The translations under genes and the position numbers were made by a program. The notes beneath the pieces were generated by a model. It was not told the origin of the DNA and did not search any database. It worked only from the letters and a program-made list of their open reading frames with translations. Shown piece by piece: positions 7,464-15,763 of a stretch of DNA of 35,610 bases. Source of the DNA: Candidatus Hodarchaeum mangrovi (GTDB lineage: Archaea > Asgardarchaeota > Heimdallarchaeia > Hodarchaeales > Hodarchaeaceae); the NCBI GenBank assembly GCA_016839515.1, contig JAEOUE010000227.1:1-35610 (forward strand), written 5' to 3'. The number at the start of each line of letters is the position of its first letter. Position 1 is the stretch's first letter.

Positions 7464-8833
7464 AGATCTCCTTGTAATCTTCGTTTAGAGTAAAAAATCA
7501 TTCCAAAAAATAATAAAAAGATGGAGGGCACTACTAGAAGTATCAGATCCCAAATTACTTCTGTTAGAGTAAATTCATATAAAATTATTGAACGTAATGC
7601 GTTTACTGCATGAGTTGGGGGAAGTAAATCCCATAACATGAAATCACGAGGAATACCTGAAGCAGTGGGGATTACGGACTGAATTAAGGTTATTGTAGGA
7701 ACTTCCATGAAAGCTCCGCTCATAAAAGCCAAAGGTGTTGTTAAAAAACCTGAAGATTGTCCTGCAGTATCAGAGGAGTTGAAAATCCCAGCTAGAAAAA
7801 ACCCCAAGCCAGTTGTAAAAATCGTTGATAACATTAAGACGAAAAAACCCTGAATTATATCTCCTGCAGGATGAAAACCAAATGCAACCATGGAAATTCC
7901 TATAATCAAGGTAATTTGAAAAAATGAAAGTATAAATTGATAAAAAGTAGCCCCTAAAATATATTCCCAAGGTTTGATTAAAGATAACCTCACTCGAGCG
8001 ACAGTTTTTGTTTCAGCAAACTCAGTAACAAGGAAAGCAGCTAGCATTCCAGATTGAGTTAATACAGAAAAAACAAGAATTCCAGGAAATATTGTATCAA
8101 AAAGACTAAGATCCTGTAAAGTAACAGATTCTATATTAATTTCAATTTCTCCACCAGAGTATGGAAAATTTTGTAAATTTTTGTTAAAATCAGTAAAAAT
8201 TTGGGAGAGAATAATCTGCACGATTTGGTACCGTGAATATCCTTGATCTCCAATAATTGAGATAAGTCCATTATCTTGTGTGGGAACAGGGGGGCCTTCC
8301 CATTGAAAAAGAACACCGTAACTAATATTATGAAGGAATATTCCATTTTGGATATAAAAAGCTTGATTCACCGCTGATAAAGTAGTATTTGAATAATTCT
8401 CGGGAAAAATAATTAGCGCATCAATTTCTCTTGATTCAATAGCAGTTTGACCTATGGAACTATTAGCAAAGTATCTTACTTCAAATATTGGAACAGTCTC
8501 AACTGCTTGATTATCAGTTGTATAATTAATAGAAGAAAGGAGGGAAATAAAATCAGCAGCAAATCCATTGTCTAAGGTATCATTTGAAAGCCCAGTATTA
8601 AATATAGGATTAGTATTTAGTTCCTTCATATATTCAGCCAACTCTTCCCCTACTCCCTCATCATCGTTTATTACTCCAAGAATAAATGTCTGGGCTGTCC
8701 CTAAACCAGCAGTATTGAAAGCAAACCAGAACATGAATGTCATGAAAACTGGCATAGCAATAAAAATAGCAAAAGCTATACGAAGGCGTACTAACTCTGT
8801 AAGGAACCGCTTTGTTATACTTAAAACTAACAA
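7460..8833 (-). CDS. ABC-2 type exporter permease (first permease of operon)
   Basis: A 457-residue membrane protein with the same architecture as its downstream partner: N-terminal helix (about 15-38), large extracytoplasmic domain with several N-x-T/S sites, then about five helices, with SSDTAGQSSGFLTTPLAFMS in the channel region and a C-terminal helix ending MIFYSKRRLQGDL. It lies 11 bp downstream of the ATPase gene and overlaps the next permease by 4 bp, so the three genes form one operon. The two permeases most likely form a heterodimer. Substrate is not evident from sequence or neighbours. Confidence 0.9.
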   Translation of the reverse strand: MLVLSITKRFLTELVRLRIAFAIFIAMPVFMTFMFWFAFNTAGLGTAQTFILGVINDDEGVGEELAEYMKELNTNPIFNTGLSNDTLDNGFAADFISLLSSINYTTDNQAVETVPIFEVRYFANSSIGQTAIESREIDALIIFPENYSNTTLSAVNQAFYIQNGIFLHNISYGVLFQWEGPPVPTQDNGLISIIGDQGYSRYQIVQIILSQIFTDFNKNLQNFPYSGGEIEINIESVTLQDLSLFDTIFPGILVFSVLTQSGMLAAFLVTEFAETKTVARVRLSLIKPWEYILGATFYQFILSFFQITLIIGISMVAFGFHPAGDIIQGFFVLMLSTIFTTGLGFFLAGIFNSSDTAGQSSGFLTTPLAFMSGAFMEVPTITLIQSVIPTASGIPRDFMLWDLLPPTHAVNALRSIILYEFTLTEVIWDLILLVVPSIFLLFFGMIFYSKRRLQGDL

Positions 8834-8844
8834 AATATCCTCAC

Positions 8845-9957
8845 CTAATCTCGTAAAGCTCGTCCTGTAAGAGAAATGAAAACATCCTCTAAGGTAGTAT
8901 TACGAATTGCCATATTTTCAATCTCAGCTCCCTTTTCACTCAAATAATTCATAATCCGACTCAAACGAGGCACAATATTTAATGCTCGTAAAACGATCTT
9001 GTCACCTGTAACAAAGACATCCTCCACATTGGTACCACTATTGAATTGCTTAAGTACTTCAGTTATTTGGGTTAAAGTTTCTGAATCTCGTTTTGTAAAG
9101 GTAAATTCAACCAAATCACCCTCACCTATTGAAGCTTTTAATAAACTTGGACGATCTAAGACAAGAATTTCACCATGGTCAATAATAGCTACCCTATCAG
9201 ATAATCGATCAGCTTCTTCCATGTGATGAGTAGTTAGAATGACTGTTTTCCCTTTTTTCGGTAAATTCCGTATGTAATCCCAAACCACAACACGAGACTG
9301 AGGATCTAATCCTGGGGTAGGTTCATCGCAGAGGATAAGCTGAGGATCATGTACTAAGCCCATAATTAAATTTAAACGGCGTCTTAATCCCCCTGAAAGG
9401 TTCTTTGCAAGAGCTTTCCGTTTATCTTCCAACCCCATAGCTTTAATCAATTCATCAATACGTTTTTTGGCTACCCCTTTTTCAATTCGATACGCATCTG
9501 CAATAAACCAAAGGTTTTCTTGGACAGTTAATTCTTGATAAAGAGAAATTTCCTGAGGGATAATGCCAATTAATCGTTTCAGTTGATTTTTATTACCATC
9601 TTTAGGATTCATACCAAAAATCTTAACATTTCCCCGATTAGGTTCAAGTAGTCCTACCATCATCTTAAGGCTTGTAGTTTTTCCAGCCCCATTTGGACCA
9701 AGAAAACCAAAAATTTCTCCTTTTCGCACTTTAAGACTTAATTCTTTTACTGCATCTACACGATTTTCTCCTGACCCAAAACTTTTTGTTAAGTCATTTA
9801 CTTCAATAGCTATATCAGATTCTTGAATTATCTCGTTCACTTTGTTTCCCTCAAGGATACTAATACTTTCTTCACTAGTTTCTTTGTATTTGATCCATTT
9901 TTTTTCTAACCTTTTATAGTTTAAATTTATGGCTCTCGAAATGGATAGTATTATCAT
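8845..9957 (-). CDS. ABC-2 exporter ATP-binding protein
   Basis: A 370-residue ATPase, first gene of the exporter operon. Visible motifs: Walker A GPNGAGKT (87-94), Q-loop Gln135, signature LSGGL (187-191), Walker B LILCDE ending at 212, and the switch histidine in LTTHHMEEAD (241-250). The C-terminal 70 residues, ending LEDVFISLTGRALRD, are typical of DrrA/CcmA-like exporter ATPases. The N-terminus carries about 48 residues before the ABC core, partly basic (YKRLEKKWIKYK). No later in-frame ATG precedes Walker A, so the extension is kept, although part of it may not be translated if an alternative codon is used. It supplies ATP-driven force for the two downstream permeases. Confidence 0.93.
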   Translation of the reverse strand: MIILSISRAINLNYKRLEKKWIKYKETSEESISILEGNKVNEIIQESDIAIEVNDLTKSFGSGENRVDAVKELSLKVRKGEIFGFLGPNGAGKTTSLKMMVGLLEPNRGNVKIFGMNPKDGNKNQLKRLIGIIPQEISLYQELTVQENLWFIADAYRIEKGVAKKRIDELIKAMGLEDKRKALAKNLSGGLRRRLNLIMGLVHDPQLILCDEPTPGLDPQSRVVVWDYIRNLPKKGKTVILTTHHMEEADRLSDRVAIIDHGEILVLDRPSLLKASIGEGDLVEFTFTKRDSETLTQITEVLKQFNSGTNVEDVFVTGDKIVLRALNIVPRLSRIMNYLSEKGAEIENMAIRNTTLEDVFISLTGRALRD

Positions 9958-10373
9958 TAAATTGATTTAAAAAACCTTAAAAGTTCATAATTTCGTCAGA
10001 ATAAGTCATTTCAACTAATTCAAGTAAAATTATGATTCTTAAAGGAATTTATTATCTTAAAATTCTAAAGATCAAATTTTTATGTTCTTTTTCACATTTT
10101 GAAATGCAAAATTCAGATTTTAATCACTTAAAATATGTTGAATTCCAATTAAATTAAATTCAATAGGAATTAGAATATAATGACCTGATTGTATCTGATT
10201 AAATAATGTAATCTAATTACTAATACTTAAAAAAAGCCCCATGTCATAATTGCATAATCCTTATAGATTCAATGTCCGATTTAGGCTTTATAAGCTACTC
10301 TAGAGAAAGTTTCCTCGGTAACTATTATAAAAGATGAATATCAAATAAGTAGTTAATTATTAATGGTGAATAA
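9958..10373. other. Divergent intergenic region with promoters
   Basis: About 415 very AT-rich bases between the ABC operon and the secreted protein gene. On the minus strand CTTTTAAGG (about 9976-9984) could be the ABC operon TATA box. On the plus strand ATTATAAAAG (10324-10333) is a good TATA candidate 41 bp before the 10374 start. I see no further gene or RNA. Confidence 0.45.
10365..10369 (+). promoter_or_regulatory. Ribosome binding site GGTGA of the 10374 gene
   Basis: GGTGA lies 4 bases before the ATG at 10374, matching the archaeal anti-Shine-Dalgarno complement, and supports this start for an otherwise unrecognised protein. Confidence 0.6.
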
Positions 10374-10856
10374 ATGCATATAAAAAGATTTCAAGCTCCA
10401 TTTGCTTTTTGCTTGGGAATTTGCTTGGTCATTATGGGATCTACTTCATTTATTACAGCTGATATTTATAGAGCAAGTGTTTATCTTAACATTGTAAATT
10501 CCTATTATATTGATTTGGATGGAGACAACATGGAGGAAGATATTGTCACCTGTTTCAAACTACGAATCAATATAGAAGATTACAATCCAAAAGACCATCC
10601 TTACATGATATATGTTCAAATGAAATTATCATCTGGAAATATATTCTTTTATGAGTTTAAGGTGAACCAGAACCCTTCCGCTCTCTCAAGTATTTACTTC
10701 TATAAACAAACCCTTGAATCAGGATATTATACCTTTCTTATTACTGTAGTAGTCCCTTATGCTAAAAATGAGTATCGAACTGTTTCAGATTCTTTAGTAT
10801 TTGATCCACCAAGTGGAAACAGTGGAATTGAACCCTGTGCAGCATTAATGATATGA
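10374..10856 (+). CDS. Hypothetical secreted protein with Asp-rich calcium-binding-like loop
   Basis: A 160-residue protein with a basic start and hydrophobic segment (about 9-29), consistent with a signal peptide and export. After it comes YYIDLDGDNMEEDIVTCFKL (44-63), whose DxDGDxxxxD pattern resembles EF-hand or dockerin-type calcium loops, and then a beta-rich region with alternating hydrophobics (about 76-130), Ig-like in feel. It ends DPPSGNSGIEPCAALMI. I do not recognise the family. A related D-x-D pattern occurs near the C-terminus of the C11 protease at 28196-30121. TATA box and GGTGA site support the start. It precedes the double-HTH regulator by 86 bp. Confidence 0.7.
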   Translation: MHIKRFQAPFAFCLGICLVIMGSTSFITADIYRASVYLNIVNSYYIDLDGDNMEEDIVTCFKLRINIEDYNPKDHPYMIYVQMKLSSGNIFFYEFKVNQNPSALSSIYFYKQTLESGYYTFLITVVVPYAKNEYRTVSDSLVFDPPSGNSGIEPCAALMI

Positions 10857-10942
10857 TAATATTTGAAGAATACTTTCAATTTAATATAGATTATTGGATA
10901 GATCAAAAATATATTGGTGAATAATTAGGACTGGATTGGTAA

Positions 10943-12046
10943 GTGAAGTTTAGCTCAGAAGATTATGCTATTATTTTGGCTTTAAATCGAGATCCATTTA
11001 TATCTATAACTGAGCTAGCCTCCCTGCTTAATATTTCCAATGAAATTTTAGCTTTAAAAATCTCACAAATGAAAACTGAAGGACTTTTAATCAGACCAGT
11101 GGCTATGTATGAACCTGAACCGTTTGGCTTATCTAGAATTAATATTCTTGCTCTAGTGCCAAGTATTAATGCCTTAAAAGCCTTAGAAAAATTATGTGAC
11201 GAACATCCTTATACACATTATAGAGCAAGAATGTTTGGGGGTACTATAGGAATGTTTATACAATTCGATATCCCAGAAGGTACCCTTGATTTATTAGAAC
11301 ATCTTTTTTCAGAGCTGAAGAATCAAGGATTAATCTCAAAATATACCTTTTATCCTAGTACTGGTATGCGTTTGAGTGTAGATCCTGATCTATCACGCTA
11401 TAATTTCAAGCTTTCATCCTGGAATTTCAATTGGAATGTCTGGTTTGCCACTCTGTCGCCATATCCTCCACAGTTACCATTAAAAATTCCTCCTTTTATT
11501 GATTATGTACATTTTGACCCTATTCGATTAAAAATACTTCGAGTTTTAACTTCAGACGCCTCTATTACGCCAGAAACACTTACATTTATGTTTAATATCT
11601 CTATCACCGAGGCAACCTCTCAACTCCAATTTGTGATGGAGCATTTTATCAGTGATGTTCGTTACCTGTATAATCGTGAAATCTTCGGCTTATCGGAAAC
11701 CATAATTGCTTTTGGACATAATGTGGAACCTCAAAGAGTAAAAAAATTATTTTATGGAATTAAAGATACTCCTCCACCTTTTTACTCCGCATTTGATGTT
11801 CTCAAAGAGGATAATCTTTATTTCTGGGCAACTATGAGCCCAGCTCAGATTGCTGATTTTACTTTTGCAAGCTGGCAAAATATTCCTAACTTTAAAACTC
11901 ATATCTTGGATATAAAGAGTTCCATGCTATATTGCTTTTATCCAACTAACTTTGATTTTGAAAAACGTACATGGAAGGATTCAAATAGCTATATTGTAAA
12001 AACCCCCTTATTAAAATTACAAAATTTTCTTTCAATCCAAGAATAG
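10943..12046 (+). CDS. Regulator with two winged-helix domains (Lrp/AsnC-like tandem)
   Basis: A 367-residue protein starting at GTG 10943. An N-terminal winged helix (about 5-50) resembles Lrp/AsnC HTH (DPFISITELASLLNISNEIL). It is followed by an alpha/beta region (about 63-150), then a second HTH-like unit (about 191-236; DPIRLKILRVLTSDASITPE) and a second alpha/beta region. The layout looks like an internal duplication of an HTH plus sensor module, so one chain could act as a pseudo-dimer. Such proteins are seen in archaea but the exact family is not one I can name. No zinc or ligand motif is obvious. It is 88 bp upstream of the PAS histidine kinase on the same strand, and the two may be co-transcribed. 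Confidence 0.75.
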   Translation: MKFSSEDYAIILALNRDPFISITELASLLNISNEILALKISQMKTEGLLIRPVAMYEPEPFGLSRINILALVPSINALKALEKLCDEHPYTHYRARMFGGTIGMFIQFDIPEGTLDLLEHLFSELKNQGLISKYTFYPSTGMRLSVDPDLSRYNFKLSSWNFNWNVWFATLSPYPPQLPLKIPPFIDYVHFDPIRLKILRVLTSDASITPETLTFMFNISITEATSQLQFVMEHFISDVRYLYNREIFGLSETIIAFGHNVEPQRVKKLFYGIKDTPPPFYSAFDVLKEDNLYFWATMSPAQIADFTFASWQNIPNFKTHILDIKSSMLYCFYPTNFDFEKRTWKDSNSYIVKTPLLKLQNFLSIQE

Positions 12047-12134
12047 ATAAATATTAATAATAAAATTTTGATTAAAAATCTTATTTTTTACCATGGAGGA
12101 TTCAACTTACCTAGATTTTTGAAGGAAGAAGCAA

Positions 12135-13679
12135 ATGAAAACTAATGATCAAGGCAATTCAAATCAGCGAATCTTCCAAAACAATAATGATAAAAAATTA
12201 AGTGATTATGAAAACCTAGACTTTTTCAGGATTTTAGATGTATTAATAGATCCAATTTGTATAGTTAATGAAAAGCTGAAAGTTGTTTATACAAATAAAT
12301 CGTTTGACCTTTGGCATAGAGAGGAGGATAAATCTAACCAGAGCGTTGATCAATCTCTTGTTAAGATCTGCCCACTTCTAACTGAAGAAATGATTGAGGA
12401 ATACTATAAAATATTTCAAAATGGAAAACCAATTATAAATAATGAAATATATAATCCGAAAGATAGCAATTACTATTCTATGGATCGAATTCCTCTTTTT
12501 AGTCAAGATAAGCAGTTCCCAATCAGCATTCTTACCATTTATCGCAAAATAACTTATTTTAGGGAAACTTATAACGCATTGAAGGCATCTGAAGAAAATT
12601 ATAAGGGAATGGTTGAGGCTCTTAAAGATAGTGAAGAAAAATTTCGACGATTGATAACTACTATGGGAGAAGGAGTTTGGGTAGCAGATTTAGATCTTAA
12701 TACTATTTTTATTAATCCTGCTTTAGTTAAAATCCTAGGATACACAGAACGAGAACTTATGGCTACAAAATTAATAGAATTTATGATTCCTGAATCCCAA
12801 TCAAAATTCACATCAGTAATTCAACAACAAAGAGAAGATAATTTTTCCCCCATAACATATGAAATTATTTTTAAACATCGAAAACACAATTTATTAATTA
12901 CCAAAGTTGTAGGATCTGTATTAACAGATTCAAAAGATAGAATTCTTGGATTTTTTGGTGTAATATCTGATATAACCAAGGAAAGACAATATCAAGAACT
13001 ACAGGAACGGTTTATTGCAACTACAAGTCATGAATTACGAACACCTTTAACAGTTATCAAAGGTTATTTGGAATTATTACAAAATGGTGAATATTCTCCC
13101 CAAGAAGACCTATCTATGATAATTCAGGTCATGTGGAGGAATAGTCAACGATTAGAGCGGCTGGTAAATGCTGTTCATGATTTATCTACTATTAGAGCAA
13201 AAATTTTCTCTATTTCCCCAAAAGAATTAATACTAGAGAATTTCATTGTAGAATTAGAAAGCCATTTACGAGTTTTATTTCCACACCGAGTTTTTATCAT
13301 TAATAAACATCTTCATGATGATGAGTGGAAAGTCTATTTTGATGATGATAGAATAAAACAAGTTATTGAAAATCTCATTGATAATGCTGATAAACACTCA
13401 CCCCCAGACGCCATTATTAATATCTTTATTTCCAGCACAGAGGAAGGAACTGTCTTTAGTGTTCAAGATTACGGTGTTGGAATCTCGAATAAAAACTTGT
13501 TTCAATTATTTCAACCATTTTCAACTATACCAAGTAAATATTCACAGAAAGGAACAGGATTGGGCTTATACATAATTAGAGAGATTGTCAATGCTCACAA
13601 CGGATCGGTGGATGTTTCAAGTAAAGAAGGAGAAGGAACTATATTTTCTGTGACTATTCCAAATTATGTAAAGAAGTAA
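12135..13679 (+). CDS. PAS domain sensor histidine kinase (intact)
   Basis: A 514-residue kinase without a transmembrane segment. It has a PAS-like N-terminal region (about 27-140), a clear PAS domain (about 167-283; FINPALVKILGY, ending ISDITKERQ), HisKA with the phospho-acceptor His299 in SHELRTPLTVIKG, and HATPase_c with N-box IENLIDNADKHS (411-422), G1 DYGVGI (445-450) and G2 GTGLGLYIIREI (473-484). All catalytic motifs are present, unlike the PAS protein at 2115. It should autophosphorylate and pass phosphate to a response regulator, none of which is encoded here. A GGAAG-type ribosome site precedes ATG 12135. It converges on the Lrp gene, ending 5 bp from it. Confidence 0.95.
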   Translation: MKTNDQGNSNQRIFQNNNDKKLSDYENLDFFRILDVLIDPICIVNEKLKVVYTNKSFDLWHREEDKSNQSVDQSLVKICPLLTEEMIEEYYKIFQNGKPIINNEIYNPKDSNYYSMDRIPLFSQDKQFPISILTIYRKITYFRETYNALKASEENYKGMVEALKDSEEKFRRLITTMGEGVWVADLDLNTIFINPALVKILGYTERELMATKLIEFMIPESQSKFTSVIQQQREDNFSPITYEIIFKHRKHNLLITKVVGSVLTDSKDRILGFFGVISDITKERQYQELQERFIATTSHELRTPLTVIKGYLELLQNGEYSPQEDLSMIIQVMWRNSQRLERLVNAVHDLSTIRAKIFSISPKELILENFIVELESHLRVLFPHRVFIINKHLHDDEWKVYFDDDRIKQVIENLIDNADKHSPPDAIINIFISSTEEGTVFSVQDYGVGISNKNLFQLFQPFSTIPSKYSQKGTGLGLYIIREIVNAHNGSVDVSSKEGEGTIFSVTIPNYVKK

Positions 13680-13684
13680 ATACT

Positions 13685-14221
13685 CTAAGTAAAATTCCAG
13701 AGAATATCTTTAGGAGGGGGTCTCTGCTCAGTCTCAATAATTGTAGAAATGATTCCCCCATGTTCAATAGAAGACAAACAAATCATAGTTCGTGTCCGAA
13801 AAACCCCTTTAATTTGGGTTATTTCGATAAGATTCGCTTCTAAGGAATCTATATTGCGGGTACGCATTTTTATAAGTACATCATCGTCTCCTGTGATGTG
13901 ATGTATTTCTAAAATTTCTAATTCATTCACTCGTTTTAGAAGTTCCGAATATGTACCACTCCAAGCACGACGAGACCGATCAAGCTTTAAAAGGATAAAA
14001 GCTACTATTTCTTTTCCAAGTTTCTTTTCGTCTGTAATGATGGTATAACCAAGAATAATATGATTTTCTTCTAGTGTTTTAATACGTTTCTGAACCGTGG
14101 GTCTGGAAATATTTAGCTCTTGAGCAATATTTTCTTGTGAAATTCGGCAATCGGCTTTAAGAAGCTCAACAATGCGTTTATCTTTCCAATCTGGAATAAA
14201 TAAAGGTTGTGATTTTTCCAT
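13685..14221 (-). CDS. Lrp/AsnC family transcriptional regulator
   Basis: A 178-residue protein with an N-terminal Lrp HTH (about 12-60; ISQENIAQELNISRPTVQKR) and a C-terminal RAM/ligand-binding domain (about 68-150), including HHITGDDDVLIKMRTRNIDS, equivalent to the usual TGDYD segment. A tail of about 25 residues follows. Lrp proteins bind amino acids and act as octamers or dimers on nearby genes. It is divergent from a PLP aminotransferase, with 103 bp between the starts, which makes that gene its most likely target. It is slightly longer than typical Lrp proteins (about 150 residues). Confidence 0.92.
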   Translation of the reverse strand: MEKSQPLFIPDWKDKRIVELLKADCRISQENIAQELNISRPTVQKRIKTLEENHIILGYTIITDEKKLGKEIVAFILLKLDRSRRAWSGTYSELLKRVNELEILEIHHITGDDDVLIKMRTRNIDSLEANLIEITQIKGVFRTRTMICLSSIEHGGIISTIIETEQRPPPKDILWNFT

Positions 14222-14313
14222 AATAATTCCTTTACCATATTGTAAAAAATATTTTGAAAATCTTTCATGTTTGCTATCAATAATATTTTATTTATTACAT
14301 TTACTTTAAAATT

Positions 14314-14318
14314 GGTGA
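14314..14318 (+). promoter_or_regulatory. GGTGA ribosome site fixing a TTG start
   Basis: GGTGA ends 6 bases before the TTG at 14325. The site contains the in-frame TGA (14316-14318), which closes the frame upstream. There is no earlier start, so the TTG is well supported. Confidence 0.65.
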
Positions 14319-14324
14319 ACTTCA

Positions 14325-15611
14325 TTGACGATTGGCAAAAGTCAAAATTCATTTTATGATAATAAAAAAAATCTCGCAGAATGGGTTAATCGAATCCCAG
14401 AAAGTGAAATTAGACGCTTACTTCGCTTCACACCTCAATATTATTTTGCAGGAGGCAAACCAGGAGTAATACCTCTTCGAATTTTTCATACAATCATACA
14501 GGAGATAATTGAGGAAGAAAAACAATTTCTAACTGATAATAATCCCAATTATTTGGTTAATTATAATTATGGGGCAACGGAAGGAAATAAAACTTTGAGA
14601 AAAGTATTAGCAAATCGCTTGAAACAAAGAGATGGATTAAAGAATATTTCAGAGAATGATGTTGTTTTAACGAATGGTTCTCAACAAGCTTTGTATGGAT
14701 TATGCGATATCATCCTATCCCCTGGGGATATTATTCTTACTACGCGTCCAACTTATTTAGGGTTTCTTCAACCAGCGGAAAAGCTCAAGGGGCAAATTTT
14801 AACCATCCCATCGGACTTTGAAGGGATAATCCCGGAATTTATCCCTTTGGCCTTCCGTGCGTGTAAAAAAAATGGTCATAAACCAAAAATGTTGTATTTA
14901 GTCCCTTATTCTGATAATCCAAAGGGAACTACTCTTCCAGAAAGGCGAAAAAGAGCAATAATTGATTATGCTTTTGAATATGACTTTCTCCTCGTTGAAG
15001 ATATGGCCTATAAAGAAATACAATTTGACTCAACAAATCTTTCCCCTATGAAACGTTTTGATCCTGATAACGAACGAATTGTATACATTTCAACAACAAC
15101 GAAAGAAGCAGCAGCTTTTCGAATTGGTTACAGTATTTTTCCATCCTCAATTCGTGATGAAATTATAAAGGCCAAAGGAATTTATGATTTATGTTCTTCT
15201 GAATGGGTTCAAGCTATTCTCACCAAGTATTATTCAGGATTTATTGATCAAGCTCTCCCCAGTATTAGGAATGAATACCAACAACGAAGAGACGCAATGC
15301 TTCAGGCTTGTAATGAAAATCTTGAGGGAAAATTTAGCAATCCTACAGGTGGATTTTTTGTATGGTTCGAATCAGCAAATTCCACTTTTAATAGTGCTAC
15401 ATTCATTGAAATAGCACTTAAAAACGATATTTCCTATGTCCCAGGTAAAGCATTTTTTCCATTGAAGGGATTAGATCTACATGAAGATGGTAAACTTTTT
15501 GCTTCGGTTCCCCAGCTCAATACAATGCGATTAGGTTATTCGTTACTTCCTCCAGAGTTGATATATAAAGGGATAGGACATTTAGGAAATCTTCTTAAAA
15601 ATCTCAAATAG
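14325..15611 (+). CDS. PLP-dependent aminotransferase, class I/II (2-aminoadipate/aromatic type)
   Basis: A 428-residue fold-type I aminotransferase transferring amino groups between an amino acid and a 2-oxoacid. Visible: LTNGSQQALYGLCDIILSPG (115-134) for phosphate-site contacts; PYSDNPKG with Asn198 (canonical QNPTG); LLVEDMAYKE with Asp226 and Tyr229; the PLP lysine Lys260 in STTTKEAAAFRIGYS with Arg266; and GGFFVWFE near the C-terminus binding the substrate carboxylate. It resembles LysN/KAT-II-like enzymes of branched, aromatic or 2-aminoadipate specificity; the exact substrate cannot be told. The TTG start is backed by GGTGA 6 nt upstream. The divergent Lrp gene suggests amino-acid-dependent regulation. 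Confidence 0.92.
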   Translation: MTIGKSQNSFYDNKKNLAEWVNRIPESEIRRLLRFTPQYYFAGGKPGVIPLRIFHTIIQEIIEEEKQFLTDNNPNYLVNYNYGATEGNKTLRKVLANRLKQRDGLKNISENDVVLTNGSQQALYGLCDIILSPGDIILTTRPTYLGFLQPAEKLKGQILTIPSDFEGIIPEFIPLAFRACKKNGHKPKMLYLVPYSDNPKGTTLPERRKRAIIDYAFEYDFLLVEDMAYKEIQFDSTNLSPMKRFDPDNERIVYISTTTKEAAAFRIGYSIFPSSIRDEIIKAKGIYDLCSSEWVQAILTKYYSGFIDQALPSIRNEYQQRRDAMLQACNENLEGKFSNPTGGFFVWFESANSTFNSATFIEIALKNDISYVPGKAFFPLKGLDLHEDGKLFASVPQLNTMRLGYSLLPPELIYKGIGHLGNLLKNLK

Positions 15612-15763
15612 TGTCTTTTATGACTCCTTTACCAAGATTACTTCAATTATTTTTACTCAAAAATCATATCTAAAAAATTCTGTATAAACACATTGCTTGA
15701 TATTCTCGGTCTGTGATGACGAAAAATATTAATTGTTATCACCATGGAATTTCAATGAAGTAA

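Noticed and set aside
6138..9957. ABC-2 exporter as the target of the PadR regulator at 5726
   Set aside because: PadR proteins often control exporters, but this operon is convergent with the regulator and its promoter near 9960 lacks the AATATT array, whereas arsM is divergent and has it.
12047..12150. In-phase open stretch of about 32 codons after the double-HTH regulator stop (TAG)
   Set aside because: Short enough for chance at this base composition, and the sequence looks like intergenic DNA running into the kinase ribosome site.
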